NCBI GenBank assembly: GCA_963775445.1
Contig: CAVZIT010000004.1
Span: 868,001 to 932,000, forward strand
Length of the DNA stretch: 64,000 nt
Direction of reading: 5' to 3'
Source: Dokdonella_A sp963775445
Lineage (GTDB): Bacteria > Pseudomonadota > Gammaproteobacteria > Xanthomonadales > Rhodanobacteraceae
Position numbers and translations under genes: made by a program
Part shown: positions 1 through 9,614 of the stretch, piece after piece
Layout of the letters: each line of letters begins with the position of its first letter
Position numbering within the stretch: position 1 is the first letter of the stretch
Notes under the pieces: generated by a model
What the model was told of the DNA's origin: nothing
The model's input: only the letters and a program-made list of their open reading frames with translations
Database searches by the model: none

Positions 1-2677
1 CATCGAGATTGTGCTCGATGACCACGACCGTATTTCCGGCATCGGCGAGACGATGCAACACACCGAGCAATTGCTCGATGTCGTGGAAGTGCAGGCCCGT
101 GGTCGGCTCGTCGAGTATGTACAAGGTGCGTCCGGTATCGCGCTTGCTCAGCTCGCGCGACAGTTTGACGCGCTGCGCCTCGCCGCCCGAAAGCGTCGTT
201 GCGCTCTGGCCGAGCTTGATGTAACCGAGCCCGACCTGCATCAGCGTATCGAGTTTGCGCGCGAGCGCCGGCACCTTCTCGAACAATTTCAGGCCGTCCT
301 CGACCGTCATGTCGAGCACGTCGGCGATGGTGTGGCCTTTGTACGTGATCTCGAGCGTCTCGCGGTTGTAGCGCTTGCCGTGACACACATCGCAGGCGAC
401 GTAGACATCGGGAAGAAAATGCATTTCGACCTTGATGAGCCCGTCGCCTTCGCAGGCCTCGCAACGTCCGCCCTTGACGTTGAAACTGAAGCGGCCCGGG
501 CCGTATCCACGCGCACGCGCTTCGGGTACCTGCGCGAACAGGTCGCGCAGCGGCGTAAAAAGTCCCGTGTACGTGGCCGGATTCGAGCGCGGGGTGCGGC
601 CGATCGGCGACTGGTCGATGTCGACCACCTTGTCGAACAGGTCCAGTCCCTCGATCGCGCGAAACGGAGCGGGCTTGAAGTTGGAGCCATTGAGCTCGGC
701 AGCCGTGTGGCGATAGAGCGTATCGTTGATCAACGTGGACTTGCCCGATCCGGATACGCCGGTCACGCACACCAACAATCCGGCGGGAATCTCGAGATCG
801 ATATTCTTGAGGTTGTTGCCTGTCGCGCCGAGCACGCGCAACTGGCGCTCTGCATCTCGCGCGCGCCGCTCCTTCGGCATCGGAATCGCACGTTTGCCGG
901 AAAGATACTGTCCCGTCAATGATCGTGGTTCGCCGAGCACGTCATCGATGGTGCCCTGGGCGACGACTTCGCCACCGTGAATACCGGCCATCGGTCCGAT
1001 GTCGACAATGTGGTCGGCAGCCCGGATCGCATCCTCGTCGTGCTCGACCACGATCACCGTGTTGCCGAGATCGCGCAGGCGTTCGAGTGTGCCGAGCAGG
1101 CGCGCGTTGTCGCGCTGATGCAGGCCGATCGACGGTTCATCGAGAACATACATGACGCCGACCAAGCCGGCGCCAATCTGGCTGGCCAGGCGGATGCGCT
1201 GCGCTTCGCCGCCCGAGAGCGAATCGGCCTGGCGATCCAATGTGAGGTAATCGAGTCCGACATCGACCAGGAAACGCAGCCGCTCGCGAATCTCCTTGAC
1301 GATGCGCGCTGCGATCTCGCCGCGCCAGCCAGGCAGGCTCAGATGGCTGAAGAATTCGAGCGATCGATCGATCGGCAGCGCCGTCAGCGACGGCAGGTTG
1401 CTGTCGTCGACGAAGACGTTGCGCGCGCTGCGATTGAGTCGCTGGCCACCGCAGTCCGGGCAGCGGCGAGGGCTGATGTATTTGGAAAGCTCTTCGCGCA
1501 CCGCCGGCGATTCGGTTTCCCGGTAGCGACGTTCGAGATTCGGGATGATGCCTTCGAAGCGATGCTTGCGCGTTACAGCGCCACCGGCTTCAGTCAGGTA
1601 GCGAAAAGCGATGATCTCGCCGTCGGAACCGAACAATACGTGCTGGCGCACCGACTCAGGTAACTCGTTCCAGGGCGTGTCGACACTGAAATCGTAGTGG
1701 CGCGCGAGCGACATGATCAGCTGGAAGTAATAGGTGTTGCGCCGATCCCATCCGCGAACTGCGCCGGCGGACAGACCGAGCGCAGGATGTACCACGACAC
1801 GCGCCGGATCGAACACTTCGGTCACGCCCAGCCCATCGCAGGATGGACACGCGCCGACCGGAGAGTTGAACGAAAACAGGCGCGGCTCCAGTTCCGGCAG
1901 CGAATAATCGCAAACCGGGCATGAGAACCTCGAGGAAAACACGATACCTGCGGCATCGGCATCGTCCAGGTCGGCGACGATCGCTATTCCTTCGCCGAGG
2001 CGCAGCGCGGTCTCGAACGATTCGGCGAAGCGTTGCTTGAGTTCCGCTTTCGGACGAAACCGGTCGACGACCGCTTCAATCGTGTGCTTTGTGCGCAGGG
2101 CGAGTTTCGGCAACGCATCGAGATCATGCAAAGCGCCGTCCACGCGCGCGCGCACGAAACCCTGGGCACGCAATTGATCGAATATCTGCACATGTTCGCC
2201 TTTTCGGTCGCGCACGACCGGCGCGAGCAACATGTAGCGGTGTTCCGGATCGAGCGCGAGCGCCGAATCGACCATCTGGCTCACCGTTTGCGCCTCAAGC
2301 CCGACACCGTGCTCGGGGCAACGCGGCGCACCGACGCGGGCGAACAGCAGGCGCAGGTAATCGTAGATTTCGGTAATGGTACCTACCGTTGATCGCGGGT
2401 TGTGCGACGTCGATTTCTGTTCGATCGAGATGGCCGGGGACAGACCCTCGATGTGATCGATATCGGGTTTTTCCATGACCGAGAGGAACTGCCGCGCGTA
2501 CGCGGAGAGCGATTCGACATAACGTCGCTGGCCTTCGGCATAGATGGTATCGAATGCGAGCGAAGACTTGCCCGAACCGGACAGCCCTGTGATCACGATC
2601 AGGCTGTCGCGCGGAAGATCGAGATCGATGTTCTTCAGGTTGTGGGTTCGCGCACCGCGAATGCGGATAGTGGCCAT
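1..2677 (-). CDS. uvrA: UvrABC excinuclease subunit A (C-terminus cut by window edge)
   Basis: This is the DNA damage-recognition ATPase of nucleotide excision repair; it works as a dimer that loads UvrB. Seen: ATG at 2677 starting MATIRIRGARTHNLK, then an open frame to base 1 (about 892 residues; the family is about 940-970, so only the C-terminal end is missing). The first Walker A (GLSGSGKSS) lies near residue 31 and the first CxxC zinc finger (CPVCDY...CPSCDGLG) near 252-283. An ABC signature (LSGGEAQR) is near 487. The second Walker A (GVSGSGKST) is near 640, the second zinc finger (CEACEGDG...CDVCHG) near 736 and a second signature near 827. The visible end reads VVVIEHNLD, typical of UvrA. 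It is divergent from rplU. A TATAGT at 2705-2710 (minus) could be its -10 box. No clear LexA box was seen. Confidence 0.97.
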   Translation of the reverse strand, partial: MATIRIRGARTHNLKNIDLDLPRDSLIVITGLSGSGKSSLAFDTIYAEGQRRYVESLSAYARQFLSVMEKPDIDHIEGLSPAISIEQKSTSHNPRSTVGTITEIYDYLRLLFARVGAPRCPEHGVGLEAQTVSQMVDSALALDPEHRYMLLAPVVRDRKGEHVQIFDQLRAQGFVRARVDGALHDLDALPKLALRTKHTIEAVVDRFRPKAELKQRFAESFETALRLGEGIAIVADLDDADAAGIVFSSRFSCPVCDYSLPELEPRLFSFNSPVGACPSCDGLGVTEVFDPARVVVHPALGLSAGAVRGWDRRNTYYFQLIMSLARHYDFSVDTPWNELPESVRQHVLFGSDGEIIAFRYLTEAGGAVTRKHRFEGIIPNLERRYRETESPAVREELSKYISPRRCPDCGGQRLNRSARNVFVDDSNLPSLTALPIDRSLEFFSHLSLPGWRGEIAARIVKEIRERLRFLVDVGLDYLTLDRQADSLSGGEAQRIRLASQIGAGLVGVMYVLDEPSIGLHQRDNARLLGTLERLRDLGNTVIVVEHDEDAIRAADHIVDIGPMAGIHGGEVVAQGTIDDVLGEPRSLTGQYLSGKRAIPMPKERRARDAERQLRVLGATGNNLKNIDLEIPAGLLVCVTGVSGSGKSTLINDTLYRHTAAELNGSNFKPAPFRAIEGLDLFDKVVDIDQSPIGRTPRSNPATYTGLFTPLRDLFAQVPEARARGYGPGRFSFNVKGGRCEACEGDGLIKVEMHFLPDVYVACDVCHGKRYNRETLEITYKGHTIADVLDMTVEDGLKLFEKVPALARKLDTLMQVGLGYIKLGQSATTLSGGEAQRVKLSRELSKRDTGRTLYILDEPTTGLHFHDIEQLLGVLHRLADAGNTVVVIEHNLD

Positions 2678-3130
2678 GGCGGGAACTGCTTCAGGAAACT
2701 GATAACTATAGCGCGTGCGAGATTTATCAATGGCTGCGGCCGTTTGGCCGCCTTCGGGGCGAGATTGGCGCGACGCGAGGCGCCGGCAGAAGAGCGATTG
2801 CAGCGCGCGATCAACTGCGCATCGCGGGCGAAACACGCGCTCGGCCTGTAACGCACGGCGCACAAGAGATGGGTGCAGTTGCGCGGGTCTCAACCCAGCC
2901 GTTCAGGCTCACCTCGGAACGACTGCCGATCGATCGCCAACGGTTCAGGACACCGGTTTGGGCTGCATCGAGATTGACTCGGCCCAAGCCAATCGGTACC
3001 ATCCGACGCCTTTTCTCGCGCCCACGATTTGCCGAGGGTGGCGGGTTCGCCGGTTTCGCCGCCGGATTCCGAAACCAAGGGTTGCATCAAGATCGATTGC
3101 ATCCGCGTCGATTCCATCCGAGGCATTGCC
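2678..3130. other. Intergenic region between divergent uvrA and rplU
   Basis: This is 453 bp without a convincing gene. Short open frames cross it in all frames but none has family features or a good ribosome binding site. It should hold the promoters of both flanking genes. The only promoter-like string I noted is TATAGT on the minus strand (2710-2705), about 28 bp before the uvrA ATG, with no good -35. A GAGG at 3120-3123 is the probable ribosome binding site of rplU. Confidence 0.5.
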
Positions 3131-3487
3131 ATGTACGCAGTCATCGTTACCGGCGGTAGACAATACCGCGTTGCGCAGGGAGAAATTCTGCGCGTGGAAA
3201 AACTCGAATCGGATATCGACAGCAACATCAAGTTCGATCAGGTGCTGATGGTCGGAGAGGGCGATGAGGTCACGATCGGCGCTCCGGTGGTGGGCGGCGC
3301 CGTGGTTGCAGCCAAGGTCCGGGCCCACGGACGCGCGGAAAAGATCCGCATCGTCAAATTTCGCCGCCGCAAGCATCATCGCAAACAGATGGGCCATCGG
3401 CAGCACTACACGGAAATCGAGATCACCGGCATCACGGGTGCTTCCAAGAAGAAGGCCGCCCACAAGAGCGGCGGAGAGGAGGAGTAA
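3131..3487 (+). CDS. rplU: 50S ribosomal protein L21
   Basis: This large-subunit protein binds 23S rRNA. The start is the ATG at 3131 (MYAVIVTGGRQYRV), the universal L21 beginning; an upstream in-frame extension is not needed, and GAGG sits about 8 bases before this ATG. It is 118 residues, slightly longer than the usual 103 because of a Lys/Gly/Glu-rich tail ending SGGEEE. The core motifs FDQVLMVG and the basic KFRRRKHHRKQMGHRQ are present. rpmA follows after 3 bases, so the two form the usual L21-L27 operon. Confidence 0.98.
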   Translation: MYAVIVTGGRQYRVAQGEILRVEKLESDIDSNIKFDQVLMVGEGDEVTIGAPVVGGAVVAAKVRAHGRAEKIRIVKFRRRKHHRKQMGHRQHYTEIEITGITGASKKKAAHKSGGEEE

Positions 3488-3490
3488 GCC

Positions 3491-3748
3491 ATGGCACACA
3501 AGAAAGCTGGCGGGTCCACCCGCAACGGCCGCGATTCCAATCCCAAGTATCTTGGCGTGAAGATCTACGGTGGCGCGCGCGCAAATGCCGGAAACATCAT
3601 CGTGCGCCAGCGGGGCACGCGGTTTCATCCGGGATCGGGTGTCGGCTTGGGCCGCGACCACACGATCTTCGCCGTGGTTGATGGCGTGGTCGAATTCAAG
3701 ACCAGGGGCCCGAAGTCGCGCAAGACGATCAGCGTCATTCCCGCCTGA
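3491..3748 (+). CDS. rpmA: 50S ribosomal protein L27
   Basis: This large-subunit protein reaches the peptidyl transferase centre with its N-terminus. It has 85 residues, the usual length, and starts MAHKKAGGSTRNGRDS. The loop GGARANAGNIIVRQRGTRFH and the segment GVGLGRDHTIFA are classic. It starts 3 bases after rplU and is followed 20 bases later by a strong intrinsic terminator, which closes the two-gene operon before obgE. Confidence 0.98.
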   Translation: MAHKKAGGSTRNGRDSNPKYLGVKIYGGARANAGNIIVRQRGTRFHPGSGVGLGRDHTIFAVVDGVVEFKTRGPKSRKTISVIPA

Positions 3749-3767
3749 TCGGGGGATGCCACGATTG

Positions 3768-3798
3768 CGAAAAGCCCCGCTTCCCGCGGGGCTTTTCG
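3768..3798 (+). terminator. Intrinsic terminator after rplU-rpmA
   Basis: A perfect 13-bp inverted repeat (3768-3780 pairing with 3786-3798) has a 5-base loop TTCCC. The stem core is AAGCCCCGC/GCGGGGCTT with the T-run TTTT inside the 3' arm. It lies between rpmA and obgE and should end the ribosomal protein transcript. Confidence 0.9.
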
Positions 3799-3892
3799 TA
3801 TGTGCGGGTCGCTACCGACCCATAAGCGAGCGGCAAGCCGGATAGCGACATGGCTTGCTATGCTCTTTCAGCTCACCGCTCACTGCTCAGCC

Positions 3893-4930
3893 ATGAAATT
3901 TGTAGACGAAGCGACCATCACCGTGCAGGCCGGCGACGGCGGCAACGGCTGTGTAAGCTTCCGGCGCGAAAAATTCATTCCGCTCGGCGGCCCCGATGGC
4001 GGCGACGGTGGCGATGGTGGGAGTGTCTGGCTTGTTGCCGACGAAGGCCTCAATACGCTGATCGACTTTCGCCATCAACGCCGCTTTCGCGCCCAACGCG
4101 GCGAAAATGGCATGGGCAGGCAGATGTCCGGAAAAGGCGGAGTCGACAGCATTGTCCGGGTGCCGGTAGGCACTGTCGTGACCAACGTCGACACGGCTGA
4201 ACAAATCGGTGACCTGACCGAACACGGCGAGCGGCTGCTGGTGGCCCAAGGTGGCCATGGTGGGCGCGGCAACATCCATTTCAAGAGTTCGGTCAACCGC
4301 TCGCCGCGACGTTCCACGCCAGGGTATCCGGGGGAAGTGCGCGATCTGCAACTCGAGTTGAAAGTGCTGGCCGATGTCGGCCTGCTGGGTTTTCCAAACG
4401 CAGGCAAGTCCACCCTGATTCGAGCGGTCTCCGCCGCGACGCCGCGCGTGGCCGATTTCCCGTTCACGACGCTGCACCCGCACCTTGGCGTGGTGCGCAT
4501 CGAAGCGGACCGCAGTTTCGTCATCGCGGATATACCGGGACTGATCGAGGGTGCGGCCGATGGGGCGGGGCTGGGCATCCAGTTTCTAAAGCATGTCGCG
4601 CGCACCCGATTGTTGCTGCATCTCATCGACATCGCGCCACTGGACGGGATAACCGATCCGGTTGCCGAAATGCGCGCGATCGAGAACGAACTTCGTGCTT
4701 TTGATCCGGAGCTGCTCGAACGGCCGAGGTGGCTGGTGTTCAACAAGATCGATCTGCTGGCGCCCGAGGAGCGAAGCAAGACCGCCAAGGCGATCGTGCG
4801 CAAGCTCAAGTGGAAGGGGCCGTGGTATCCGGTGTCGGCGCTTGCGCGCGAAGGTACCTGGCCGCTGTGCCTGGATATTCAGCGTTTCTTCGACGATGAG
4901 AAGGTTGCCAGAGCCGAGGGCGAGGAGTGA
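3893..4930 (+). CDS. obgE: Obg-family GTPase ObgE/CgtA
   Basis: This is an essential ribosome-associated GTPase acting in 50S assembly and stress control. The ATG at 3893 gives the canonical beginning MKFVDEATITVQAGDGGNG and 345 residues. The Gly-rich Obg fold occupies about residues 1-158 (GGPDGGDGGDGGS). The GTPase domain has G1 GFPNAGKST at 166, G3 DIPGLIEGA, and G4 FNKIDLL. A TTG or GTG further upstream would add about 31 residues with no family match. It lies directly after the L21/L27 genes, the common arrangement. There is no C-terminal OCT domain, as is usual for proteobacterial short forms. Confidence 0.97.
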   Translation: MKFVDEATITVQAGDGGNGCVSFRREKFIPLGGPDGGDGGDGGSVWLVADEGLNTLIDFRHQRRFRAQRGENGMGRQMSGKGGVDSIVRVPVGTVVTNVDTAEQIGDLTEHGERLLVAQGGHGGRGNIHFKSSVNRSPRRSTPGYPGEVRDLQLELKVLADVGLLGFPNAGKSTLIRAVSAATPRVADFPFTTLHPHLGVVRIEADRSFVIADIPGLIEGAADGAGLGIQFLKHVARTRLLLHLIDIAPLDGITDPVAEMRAIENELRAFDPELLERPRWLVFNKIDLLAPEERSKTAKAIVRKLKWKGPWYPVSALAREGTWPLCLDIQRFFDDEKVARAEGEE

Positions 4931-5025
4931 GTAGAAAGAATGCCGGTTCCTGCGCGCAGAGCGGCGGCGAGCGCAAGCGCGTATTTCTGATTGCCTGTGC
5001 CTCCGAGGTGACTGCGGACCCACAA

Positions 5026-5047
5026 AAAACCGGCTTGCGCCGGTTTT
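5026..5047 (-). terminator. Terminator between convergent obgE and rpsT
   Basis: A 9-bp perfect stem (5026-5034 with 5039-5047) has a TTGC loop. Read on the minus strand it ends in a run of six T, so it fits rpsT best. Read on the plus strand it ends in four T, so it may also stop obgE transcription. Confidence 0.8.
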
Positions 5048-5071
5048 CATGGACGGCAAATGAAACCCGGG

Positions 5072-5335
5072 TCAGCTCATCGCCCCAATATGCGCGCTGA
5101 GGCGGCTCTTGTGACGTGCGGCCTTGTTGCGATGGATCAGCCCACGCGCCGCGTAGCGATCCATGACCGGCTCGGCAGCGTTGTAGGCCGCCTGTGCGCC
5201 AGCCTTGTCATTCGCTTCGATCGCCTTGACGACTTTCTTGATGGCGGTGCGCACCATCGAACGGGCGCTGGCATTGCGTTGGCGGTGATGTTCGGACTGT
5301 CGCGCACGCTTCTTCGCGGATTTGATATTGGCCAA
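5072..5335 (-). CDS. rpsT: 30S ribosomal protein S20 (TTG start)
   Basis: This is a 16S rRNA-binding small-subunit protein. Reading from TTG at 5335 gives (M)ANIKSAKKRARQSEHHRQRN and 87 residues, the exact family length. The next upstream ATG would add 39 unrelated residues. GGAG stands about 9 bases before the TTG. A UUG start is known for E. coli rpsT, where it takes part in feedback control by S20, so its presence here is meaningful. rpsT is divergent from murJ and ends at a strong terminator shared with obgE. Confidence 0.96.
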   Translation of the reverse strand: MANIKSAKKRARQSEHHRQRNASARSMVRTAIKKVVKAIEANDKAGAQAAYNAAEPVMDRYAARGLIHRNKAARHKSRLSAHIGAMS

Positions 5336-5418
5336 GAGGTAACTCCACAAGCTCGGAACGGAAAAAGGCGCGAGATTATGCGGACCTGCGCGCGCTGCGT
5401 CAATGCTGGGAACACTCG

Positions 5419-7026
5419 ATGAAAGCGCCGAGCCTTCTGCGATCGATGGCAAGTTTCAGCGCGATGACGTTCGTGTCACGGTTGCTTGGACTTGCGCGCG
5501 AGATCGTCATCGCCACGATATTTGGCGCCAACGCGACCACCGATGCGTTCTGGGTTGCGTTCCGTATTCCCAATTTCCTGCGCCGCCTGTTCGCCGAGGG
5601 TTCGTTTTCGGTGGCATTCGTGCCGGTGCTCACGGAGTTCAAGGAAACGCGTACGCATGCCGAATTGAAGGAGCTTGTGGCGCGAACCTCCGGCACGCTT
5701 GGCGCCGCGCTCCTCATCGTCACGGCACTGGGCGTGGTCGGCGCGGCATGGATCACGCGCGGGTTCGCACCCGGATCGATCGACGAGCCAGTCAAGTTCG
5801 CACTGACCACCGACTTGCTGCGCATCATGTTCCCGTACCTGTTGTTCGTCTCGCTGACCGCGCTGGCGGGCGGCGTGCTCAACAGTTTCCACCGGTTTGC
5901 ACTGCCGGCGCTGACACCGGCCATCATGAATCTGTGCATGATCGCCGGCGCCGTGTGGCTGGCGCCGCACCTGGGCGCTCCGATCATGGCGCTGGGCTGG
6001 GCGATACTGGCCGCGGGCATCCTGCAACTCCTGGTGCAGCTGCCCGCCTTGCGCGCGATCGGTCTGCTGGCATGGCCGCGCTGGGGTTGGGGACACACGG
6101 GCGTGCGCCGCGTGCTGACGCTGATGTTGCCGACTTTGTTCGGCTCGTCGATTGCGCAGGTCAACCTGTTGCTGGATACGCTGATTGCCTCGTTCCTCAT
6201 CACCGGCTCGCAGACGTGGCTCGCCCAGACCGATCGTTTGCTGGAATTCCCGCTGGGTATCTTCGGGGTCGCACTCGGGACAGTGATCCTGCCGTCATTG
6301 GCACGCCACCATGTGGTCACCGATCGAAGTGGTTTCTCGCGTGCGCTCGACTGGGGCCTGCGCACAGCCTTGTTGATCTCGCTGCCGGCGATGCTCGCGC
6401 TCGTTTTGCTCGCCAAGCCACTCGTGGCGACCTTGTTCCAGCACGGGCACTTTACAGCGCACGACGCGGACATGGCCGCGCTGTCGTTGTCGGCCCTCAG
6501 CGTCGGCTTGCCGGCATTTGCATTGGTAAAGGTCGTCGCACCGGCGTTCTACGCGCGCCAGGACACGCGCACCCCGGTGCGTGCGGGCGTCATCGCAATG
6601 ATCGCCAACATGGTCATGAACGTGTTCTTCGTCACGCTGCTGTTCCTTCTCTGGCGCGGGCCGGCACATCCTGGAGACGACTGGCTCGCCGCGATCGCGC
6701 GAGTGCCCGGTTTGCACATGGGCCTGGCGTTGTCGAGCGCGCTTGCAAGCTATCTCAATCTCAGCCAACTGTGGCGCGCGCTAGCGCGCGAAGGCATTTA
6801 TGTTCGCGAGCCGGGCTGGGGCCGGCATCTGTTCCGACTCGGTTGCGGCTGCGCTGCAATGGTCGCTGCCCTGCTTTTGGGGTTGGCCTTCTGGCACGAC
6901 TGGAGCGCCTGGCCAACATCGGTGCGCGTACTGCGACTCGGGACGCTTATCGTGGCGGGTGGTGCCAGCTTCGTTGCGGTGTTGTTCGCAGCGGGATTTC
7001 GTGTGCGCGATTTGCGCGCGACGTGA
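5419..7026 (+). CDS. murJ: Lipid II flippase MurJ
   Basis: This inner-membrane MOP-superfamily protein moves lipid II across the membrane for peptidoglycan synthesis. It has 535 residues with about 14 hydrophobic segments. The N-terminus (SMASFSAMTFVSRLLGLAR) and the segment RIPNFLRRLFAEGSFSVAFV are signature MurJ sequences. Other family strings are FPYLLFVSLTALAGGVLNS and LEFPLGIFGVALGTVILP. It is divergent from rpsT by 83 bp, a common gammaproteobacterial order. The ribF and ileS genes that often follow are absent here. Confidence 0.97.
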   Translation: MKAPSLLRSMASFSAMTFVSRLLGLAREIVIATIFGANATTDAFWVAFRIPNFLRRLFAEGSFSVAFVPVLTEFKETRTHAELKELVARTSGTLGAALLIVTALGVVGAAWITRGFAPGSIDEPVKFALTTDLLRIMFPYLLFVSLTALAGGVLNSFHRFALPALTPAIMNLCMIAGAVWLAPHLGAPIMALGWAILAAGILQLLVQLPALRAIGLLAWPRWGWGHTGVRRVLTLMLPTLFGSSIAQVNLLLDTLIASFLITGSQTWLAQTDRLLEFPLGIFGVALGTVILPSLARHHVVTDRSGFSRALDWGLRTALLISLPAMLALVLLAKPLVATLFQHGHFTAHDADMAALSLSALSVGLPAFALVKVVAPAFYARQDTRTPVRAGVIAMIANMVMNVFFVTLLFLLWRGPAHPGDDWLAAIARVPGLHMGLALSSALASYLNLSQLWRALAREGIYVREPGWGRHLFRLGCGCAAMVAALLLGLAFWHDWSAWPTSVRVLRLGTLIVAGGASFVAVLFAAGFRVRDLRAT

Positions 7027-7240
7027 TCCACCGCGTCGGCGGGGTACCGGCGCAGCGCTCCAGGCAAGAGTCCATCCCGGGCGGCGATCGAGTGAATGAG
7101 TCAGACACCCGGTCTCCCTGCGGAGGGGGGACCGTGCACACCTCTCTCACGGTCGAACGGACGATATCGCCCGGCGCGAGCTGGCGCGGTGTACGGCGAT
7201 TGCGGAACGTTTTGGCGAGGGAAGCGAAGCACAACGCAAA

Positions 7241-7265
7241 GCCGCTCGCCCTTCAGGCGAGCGGC
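7241..7265 (-). terminator. Hairpin downstream of the M13 peptidase gene
   Basis: A perfect 10-bp stem (GCCGCTCGCC at 7241-7250 with GGCGAGCGGC at 7256-7265) and 5-base loop sits 21 bases after the peptidase stop on the minus strand. The T-run on the minus strand is only three bases long and interrupted, so this is a probable but weak intrinsic terminator. Confidence 0.55.
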
Positions 7266-7285
7266 AGCAGATCATCGCTCAAGCC

Positions 7286-9325
7286 TTACCAGATCTTCAC
7301 GCGCGTCGATTCGGACCGCACCATCGGATCGCCCGCTTTGCACTGGAAGGCCGCGGCGAACGCCGGCATGTTCGACGGTGCACCGATCGCGCGGAACATG
7401 GCCGGTGCGTGCGGATCGGCATTGAGCAGGACTTCCTGGCGCTTGGGCCGGATACTGCCGCGCCAGATGCGCGCGAAATTGAGGAAGAAGCGTTGATCCT
7501 CGGTGTAGCCGTCGATCTTTTCCTTCGCTTCGGCTGGATGCTTCTTGAGCGCGATCTGCAGCGCATCGTACGCGGCATTGAGTCCGCCAAGATCGCCAAT
7601 GTTTTCGCCGAGGGTCAACTGGCCATTGACGTGCTTGCCGGGCAGGGGCGAATAGGCGTTGAACTGATCGACCAGCTTCTTGGTGCGCGCTTCGAATTTT
7701 GCGCGGTCTTCCTTGGTCCACCAGTTCTCGTTGTTGCCCTTGGCGTCGAACTGGCTGCCTTCGTCGTCATAGCCATGGCTGGCTTCATGGCCGATCACGG
7801 CTCCAATGCCACCGTAATTGATGCCATCGTCAGCGTTCGGATCGAAGAAGGGAGGTTGCAGGATGGCTGCCGGGAAGTTGATCGTGTTGTCGGTCGGGTT
7901 GTAATAGGCATTGACGGTCTGCGGCGTCATGCCCCATTCCTTGCGATCGGTCGGCTTGCCGATCTTGTTGATCTCATAGTCGTAGTCGAACTTGGTGGCG
8001 GCCGCGACGTTGGTGAAATATTGATCGGGTACGATCGTCAAGCCGGACCAGTTACGCCATTTTTCGGGATAACCGATCTTGGGCAGGAACGTTCCCCATT
8101 TCTCAAGCGCCTTCTGCTTGGTCGCATCGCTCATCCAGTCGAGATTCTCGATACGGCTTTTCAGCGCGGCCTGTACATTGTGCACCAACGCTTCTGCGCG
8201 CTGCTTGGCTTCCGGCGGGAAGGCCTTGGCGACATAGAGCTCGCCGAGCGCCATACCCATGTCGTCGTTGATCGCGCCAAGGACGCGTTTCCAGCGCGGC
8301 TTCTGTGCCTGCTGGCCGTTCAGCGTCATGTCGTTGAACGCGAAATTCTCGTCCTCGAACGGCTTGGACAGATACGGCGCGGCCTGGTCCACCACGTGGA
8401 AACGCAGATACGCCTGCCACTGTTCGATCGGAACATCGGCCAGCATCTTGTCGACTTCGGCGAAAAACGTCGGCTGCGAAAGCGAAAAACCTTTCTTGAT
8501 ATCGGCACCCTGCGTCGTGAAGAACTTGTCCCAGGACAAGTGCGGAGTGACTTGGTCTGCTTGAGCCAGCGTGACGAAGTGATACTGGTTTTCGGGTTTG
8601 CGCAATTCGACCGGCGCCAGGGACGCCTTGGCGAGGCGCGTCTCGAAGGCCATGACCCAGCCGGCCTGCTTCGCGGCATCGGCCGTCGGCACGCCGATGA
8701 GTTCGAGCATCTTTGCGACGTGCTTCTGGTAGGCATCGCGCAACTTCGCGTAGTCGGGTTTGTCGTAATAGTCGCGCGTGGGCAGGCCAAGCCCACCCTG
8801 GAAAGCGTAGGCGATCTGCACCGATGAATTCTTGAAATCCGCGCTCGGCCCGACGTTGAACAGGCTGCCCGTGCCGCGCGAGAAGCTGTCGTCCAGATAG
8901 GCGACCACATCCGCCGCGGACTTCAATCCATCGACCTTCGCCAGTTCGGGCTTGATCGGCGCATATCCGGACTTGTCGATGGCTGCCTCGTCCATGCCGG
9001 ATTTGTAAAACCAGCCGATTTTCTGCTCTATCGAGCCGGACTTGGCGGTCGCTGCATTGTCGGCCGCGTGTTGGACGATCTGGTGTTGCGCATCGAGGCT
9101 CTTTTCTCTCAACTCGTCGAACGAACCCCAGCGCGTCCGATCAGGCGGAATCGGATGCGCGGCGACCCACTTGGCGTTGACGAACTCATTGAGATCGACG
9201 CAGGGGCTTATCGCCTTGTCGAGTTCGCTGACGTCGAATGAAGTCGAAGCTGTGGGCGCTGCGACTGCTCCAGTTGCGATGGCCACGCCTAGAGCGAGCG
9301 TCAGCGGTTTGATGGATGCTTGCAT
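7286..9325 (-). CDS. M13-family (neprilysin-like) zinc metallopeptidase, secreted
   Basis: This is a zinc endopeptidase of the PepO/neprilysin family, probably periplasmic or extracellular. The start at 9325 (MQASIKPLTLALGVAIATG) has AGGAG 7 bases upstream and gives a signal peptide ending near AVAAP. The longer frame from 9418 would hide the signal peptide. It has 679 residues. The catalytic HEASH (HExxH) is near residue 512. ENIGDLGG, which carries the third zinc ligand Glu, is near 573. The C-terminal NMPAFAAAF...CKAGDPMVR and final VKIW are typical of the family. A segment CVDLNEFVNAKW starts the mature domain. It is monocistronic by spacing; the substrate is unknown. Confidence 0.95.
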   Translation of the reverse strand: MQASIKPLTLALGVAIATGAVAAPTASTSFDVSELDKAISPCVDLNEFVNAKWVAAHPIPPDRTRWGSFDELREKSLDAQHQIVQHAADNAATAKSGSIEQKIGWFYKSGMDEAAIDKSGYAPIKPELAKVDGLKSAADVVAYLDDSFSRGTGSLFNVGPSADFKNSSVQIAYAFQGGLGLPTRDYYDKPDYAKLRDAYQKHVAKMLELIGVPTADAAKQAGWVMAFETRLAKASLAPVELRKPENQYHFVTLAQADQVTPHLSWDKFFTTQGADIKKGFSLSQPTFFAEVDKMLADVPIEQWQAYLRFHVVDQAAPYLSKPFEDENFAFNDMTLNGQQAQKPRWKRVLGAINDDMGMALGELYVAKAFPPEAKQRAEALVHNVQAALKSRIENLDWMSDATKQKALEKWGTFLPKIGYPEKWRNWSGLTIVPDQYFTNVAAATKFDYDYEINKIGKPTDRKEWGMTPQTVNAYYNPTDNTINFPAAILQPPFFDPNADDGINYGGIGAVIGHEASHGYDDEGSQFDAKGNNENWWTKEDRAKFEARTKKLVDQFNAYSPLPGKHVNGQLTLGENIGDLGGLNAAYDALQIALKKHPAEAKEKIDGYTEDQRFFLNFARIWRGSIRPKRQEVLLNADPHAPAMFRAIGAPSNMPAFAAAFQCKAGDPMVRSESTRVKIW

Positions 9326-9614
9326 GTGTTGCTCCTGTTGAAGTCCGGGATGCGTGAGGCCGACGCTGCGCCGCATTGGGTGCAACGACGTGTGGTATGC
9401 AATGGCCAACGGCCCCAAAACGGATCGGAACCGACCCCTTTGCGAAACGCCGAGCGTAGAAATGGGCGCGGTTGCCCGTAAGTGTCGAAGGTCATTGCGT
9501 CGGGATTACCCGCCTTGCTCCATCTTCGTGGCGGCAGGTGAGAAAGCTTCGGCCGTTTTGGAAGCACGCGGCGGGCAGGTATCCTTGATCGAAGAGACTC
9601 GAGAAGACCAGCAC

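Noticed and set aside
2715..3248. A 177-codon frame between uvrA and rplU
   Set aside because: Arg-rich composition, no motif, and it overlaps the rplU start.
5403..7496. A 697-codon open frame on the plus strand over murJ
   Set aside because: It is in another frame of the clear MurJ gene, is Arg/Ala-rich without motifs, and arises from the high GC content.
7409..8827. A 472-codon frame antisense to the M13 peptidase
   Set aside because: It is a shadow of the real gene; no ribosome binding site and no family features.
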